DNA of 64,000 bases, taken from contig NC_067206.1 in assembly GCF_026262505.1 (NCBI RefSeq), forward strand, positions 29,217,896 to 29,281,895, given 5' to 3'. Every line of letters starts with the position of its first letter. Positions within the stretch are counted from its first letter, which is position 1. A model generated the notes under the pieces. That model saw only the letters and a program-made list of their open reading frames with translations, was not told the origin of the DNA and did no database searches. Positions 61,801 through 64,000 of this stretch are shown here, in pieces. The DNA comes from Trichomonas vaginalis G3. Taxonomy: Eukaryota > Parabasalia > Trichomonadida > Trichomonadidae. The translations under genes and the position numbers were made by a program.

Positions 61801-63346
61801 GCTTGTCGACGAAAGTTATTCTTTCAGTTGTCAATACTGATGATGGTAGTGGCACAAGTTTACCTTTCTCCATTTTCGATAGAAGTTCCCTCTTGTGCTC
61901 TGGGCATTTCTTGCACATCAATATCTCAAAATCTGTTTCGTTTTTGAACAAAACAATGGAACTGAAAGTAATTGATGTCTTTTCAAGACTGAGATCTCTA
62001 TAAACAACAATGTTCTTCCTAAAATAAAGTGGATATAGCAGATCCGATATAGATAAGGACTGGATTCTCTGATTCTGACTGAATCTAATGCTAGAATTGA
62101 CCTTTGTGTTAATTTCCTGGGATTCAAGCGATTTGAGACTGAAGTTCGATTTGCCAGGTACGGACACAGTCAACGCTTCTGCTGTATTGTTGAGAATAGT
62201 GAATGGAATTACTTTCTGCATGGATGTATCTCCACTTTGAACTCTCCGTATGGAATCATCCATAAAAGTAACTAATTCAGTCGTCGAATTGAAGCTCGGC
62301 GCTGTAGTTATCGGACCCTTCACATCAAACTTCAGTGCATTGTTCTGAGGACAAAATGACATGTCTAGAGGGAATGGGTCAACAGCTGTGTCCCATAGGT
62401 TTGTACTTATGTTGAATACTTCACATTTACTGACCATAATATGGGTGATGCTTTCTTCGAGAGTTTTGAAGTTGAGTCTAAAGCTGAATCCGTCAACAAT
62501 TAGTCTCAAAAATGGAATAAAGTCGTTATCATTCTGCTGGGTAGAGAAAAACAACGATAGCTTCACTTTTCCACATCTCACAGACCAGTTTGATGTATAC
62601 AAGTTGGAAATACCAATGAATCTTTCAAAGATCATTCTGAAGACGTGTGAGTAGCTCTTCACTGTCTGGCAGAAAACAGAGATCGCAGCAATGTCGACAG
62701 TAGTTAGGTAGAATTCTGGGTTTGCAATTCTGATACCTACTTCACTCTCGAATAAATCGAAATTGATGCCGAAGTTATTGGTTATTTTTGATATCGATTT
62801 TGAGTCCTTGAAGAATCCTAAGCAGAATTCTGTCAGAGAAATTTTCATGTTATTATCAGCAATCTCAAACATGAAATTAAAATTAACAGAGAAATACTCC
62901 TGGCCGCTACTTCGTATAGGTAATTTGAGGGACATTTCTTTGACATTAACGAAAAACGAATGTTTCTCGCTTATTCCCGCCAATGCAAACAGAGGTGACT
63001 TCCTGATGAATGAAACAAATTCATAAAAGAAACTGTAGTCGAAGTTAATATATAATGATTGGGCCGCAAGAGAAGAAGAGTTTTTGGATACTTCTATATC
63101 AAAAGATTGGTTTTGATTCTGTTTTTCGTTAAGATTTATAATTAATTCATTTCCTTTTAATTTGACCACTTTAAATGACTGAAAAGAAGCAGAGAAACCA
63201 TGAATATTGTCAAGAAGCAGTTCCTTGAATTCGATCTGGCAAAGATCTTCAATTCTCATATATCCTTGGTCAATATTCAAATTAAGTTTGTGGCAAATTT
63301 TATTATCACTTTTGATAATTGAGAATTTCTTAAGAATTTTCAGCAA
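58868..63346 (-). CDS. VPS13-like lipid-transfer protein, C-terminal 1492 aa (5' part beyond mariner insertion)
   Basis: The C-terminal region has the VPS13 hallmark: PVGLIMDPIRGAKKDGFTGF, VKGIGTGLTGLVMHPVSGVI, near residues 1265-1330, followed by a PH-like tail. The middle is beta-rich and matches the adaptor-binding (VAB/SHR-BD) region. VPS13 is a bridge-like lipid transporter at organelle contacts. Full proteins exceed 3000 residues, so the N-terminal lipid-channel part is absent here. The frame's first codon in the window is a TTG, not ATG, just before a mariner end at 63351, so the gene is interrupted by the transposon. Confidence 0.82.
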   Translation of the reverse strand: MLKILKKFSIIKSDNKICHKLNLNIDQGYMRIEDLCQIEFKELLLDNIHGFSASFQSFKVVKLKGNELIINLNEKQNQNQSFDIEVSKNSSSLAAQSLYINFDYSFFYEFVSFIRKSPLFALAGISEKHSFFVNVKEMSLKLPIRSSGQEYFSVNFNFMFEIADNNMKISLTEFCLGFFKDSKSISKITNNFGINFDLFESEVGIRIANPEFYLTTVDIAAISVFCQTVKSYSHVFRMIFERFIGISNLYTSNWSVRCGKVKLSLFFSTQQNDNDFIPFLRLIVDGFSFRLNFKTLEESITHIMVSKCEVFNISTNLWDTAVDPFPLDMSFCPQNNALKFDVKGPITTAPSFNSTTELVTFMDDSIRRVQSGDTSMQKVIPFTILNNTAEALTVSVPGKSNFSLKSLESQEINTKVNSSIRFSQNQRIQSLSISDLLYPLYFRKNIVVYRDLSLEKTSITFSSIVLFKNETDFEILMCKKCPEHKRELLSKMEKGKLVPLPSSVLTTERITFVDKQNMEHGKRLPRFEFVKLIKMGTTHEKLPIGKNHFPVIFEETTIHRNVRLFEIKYNFVVENELPENISIAISNVIEKVSIPSNSKKGFSYDPSLSFSMKVFLDGSDAKPCKLHISAKEMTIPCQIGKYTFAASVMSDQKGKVHISIYSPLIIYNKSECKFNITDSQHKETYEFDENNRICFSDQDFFKSQSKRSIKFYPFVTNPKVTHKFPIECVGLTGNQFYLLPIDEDKVTYCPIKYTILSLGHSRVITFYSALYVLNNLDFNLIISPNDSDNEMLIESGKKTVISISSVAWTFLVWKENSPISTTLILQNPTTTNFLLLHDGDFSQIHFEITKENDNMLVTFSKAVLTSSPIILTNETKYNVFAFQEGHEHLQKFKPSTTSVFAYNSPFGVSNITVSVKEKEITIPMSSVNEVFHFDNFFVEQILSENGSRLIYVSSELMKKKEKKHFAMNVNLSNLSYSLIDDKFREMSLLTISGVSFAIDRRESTTNIKFCVEKVELDDMHPLSLFEVALLGLPSANSSSFLAIDLEMKNNTKLFSSFQSINVQNGTLEVYADMAYFNDLIQVLRKIFIKNYIYFKSSSKSLITCESFNISQTQIDISIEPETARPMEQSPFSFTLIPIASSARFVVDGIFLENLVSSPEFIFQNIFKLLLNSFKLKISKIFLSVDIIFNIGGISANIAKQRESNENARKIVSSTALRIGETITTAAGKLAHSSHGISTIQGASSQNRIGVNQTAGETVASGFKSLGSSIVDGPVGLIMDPIRGAKKDGFTGFVKGIGTGLTGLVMHPVSGVIDATGSLITASRKALDGNSDVHKRSRQERSLSFNRVMPYSEKISKFQAVIRKNDNSSNEKVEVILSNEPLIVSTSRRIYEASFDGKKYKIQSYKSISHFVNVASIDNELRIDTDDNKTIKYECDSEVIANQCLAFLRSVIVINRNSSKVTTLNFLTFVNSKLNEKNEIILSIIQYSRFNYN

Positions 63347-63350
63347 TGTA

Positions 63351-64000
63351 TAGGGTGTCCAAAGGTGTGTTTAGCACAAACCTGAATACTGCGAATAGAA
63401 ATAAACAAGTTACATATATATAAAGTTTATTTAAATATAATCACCATTGGATTCAATCACGCGTTCGCAGCGATCGATCCAGGCTTGAAAGACACGCTTT
63501 AAATCATCATGAGAAAATTGCTCAAATTGCTCTCTTACAAAATTTTCAAGATCATCTGGACTCGCGAATTCGCGTCCTTCAGCTCTCTTTTTTAGCGTGC
63601 CGAATAAATAAAAGTCAGAGGGTGCAATATCAGGTGAATAAATTGGGTTTGGAACAACTTTGACATTGTTTTCCACCAAGTAATTCATTACCTTATGACT
63701 TTTGTGAACTCTTGAATTATCAAAATGAATTGCAAACTTTTGTTTTTGTTGTTTGGATTTCTCAAACTCATCAGAATTGATAATTTGAGTAAGAACATTG
63801 TCAATTAGATACTGAGCATTCATCGTATTAGGTTTTTGAAGAATATCAATTGCGATGATGCCATTCACGCCCCAAAAAACCGACAACATCATCATTGGTG
63901 TGTCAATTTTTTTCTTCGGGAATGTTTGCGGATTTTCATCCTTCGGGATCCACATGATTTTGGTTTCTGTTGCATATTGAAACCAAGACTCGTCCCCTGT
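63351..64000 (-). mobile_element. mariner-family DNA transposon (one end in window)
   Basis: The terminal sequence TAGGGTGTCCAAAGGTGTGT starts directly after TA in the VPS13 gene, as expected for TA-target insertion. Inside lies a mariner transposase. The other end is beyond the window. Confidence 0.82.
63431..64000 (-). CDS. mariner transposase, C-terminal part (continues past window)
   Basis: The frame is open to the window edge and begins in the window with TGDESWF (first catalytic Asp). HFDN has the second Asp and SPDIAPSDFYLF the third, 34 residues apart between them (DD34D). The end NGDYI is at 63431. The transposase cuts and rejoins at TA. The N-terminal helix-turn-helix is outside the window, so whether the whole gene is intact cannot be judged. 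Confidence 0.88.
   Translation of the reverse strand, partial: TGDESWFQYATETKIMWIPKDENPQTFPKKKIDTPMMMLSVFWGVNGIIAIDILQKPNTMNAQYLIDNVLTQIINSDEFEKSKQQKQKFAIHFDNSRVHKSHKVMNYLVENNVKVVPNPIYSPDIAPSDFYLFGTLKKRAEGREFASPDDLENFVREQFEQFSHDDLKRVFQAWIDRCERVIESNGDYI

Noticed and set aside
62361-62654. Plus-strand frames within VPS13 (also 59403-59594, 60198-60422, 61746-62003)
   Set aside because: They lie entirely opposite a long, family-matched coding frame.

Overview
The window looks like a nuclear contig of a parabasalid protist, probably a trichomonad (Trichomonas or Tritrichomonas type). The host genes are AT-rich and appear intronless. The right end carries a mariner transposon, and the left two thirds is made of Polinton/Maverick elements, which are known to be abundant in trichomonads. 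The species cannot be fixed from sequence alone.

Region 1 (1-43319) is one Polinton nested inside another. The outer element starts left of the window and ends at 43319. The inner element (8313-30700) lies in the opposite orientation inside the outer element's integrase gene, flanked by the 5-bp duplication TTGAC. Both are fossils with many broken genes (roughly fifteen breaks in the inner, about twenty in the outer). Both carry long terminal inverted repeats with a small gene inside each repeat, a double-jelly-roll-type major capsid protein, a protein-primed family B DNA polymerase, a retrovirus-like integrase, a packaging ATPase and a set of small structural or unknown genes, many in divergent pairs sharing very short promoters. 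No adenovirus-type protease was recognised.

The two elements are near copies over most of their length but differ in exchangeable modules. (a) A cassette between integrase and a conserved 157-aa gene holds a primase-helicase in the outer element and a KilA-N gene plus a KilA-N-like/T5orf172 gene in the inner one. (b) The fibre gene has a bacteriophage-type tail-collar C-terminal half and an N-terminal half that differs between copies; the outer one has a collagen-like stretch. (c) A free-standing HNH endonuclease is present only in the inner element, where the outer has a repeat array. (d) The gene inside the terminal repeats has diverged. Around these lie unusual non-coding features: terminal hairpins whose stems differ while staying paired, 12-bp periodic iterons, AGGTGA/TCACCT clusters and small GC-rich double palindromes.

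Region 2 (43320-about 45115) is a remnant of a third, unassigned element into which the outer Polinton seems to have inserted.

Region 3 (about 45115-64000) is ordinary host DNA: a membrane protein with a Gln/Tyr/Pro-rich tail, an R2R3 Myb protein, a long coiled-coil protein divergent from a small coiled-coil protein, a PP1-like phosphatase, a PH-domain AGC (Akt-like) kinase, a DENN-like protein and the C-terminal half of a VPS13 lipid-transfer protein. A nearly perfect 0.92-kb palindrome lies just downstream of VPS13, and a mariner element has inserted into the VPS13 gene at the right edge.
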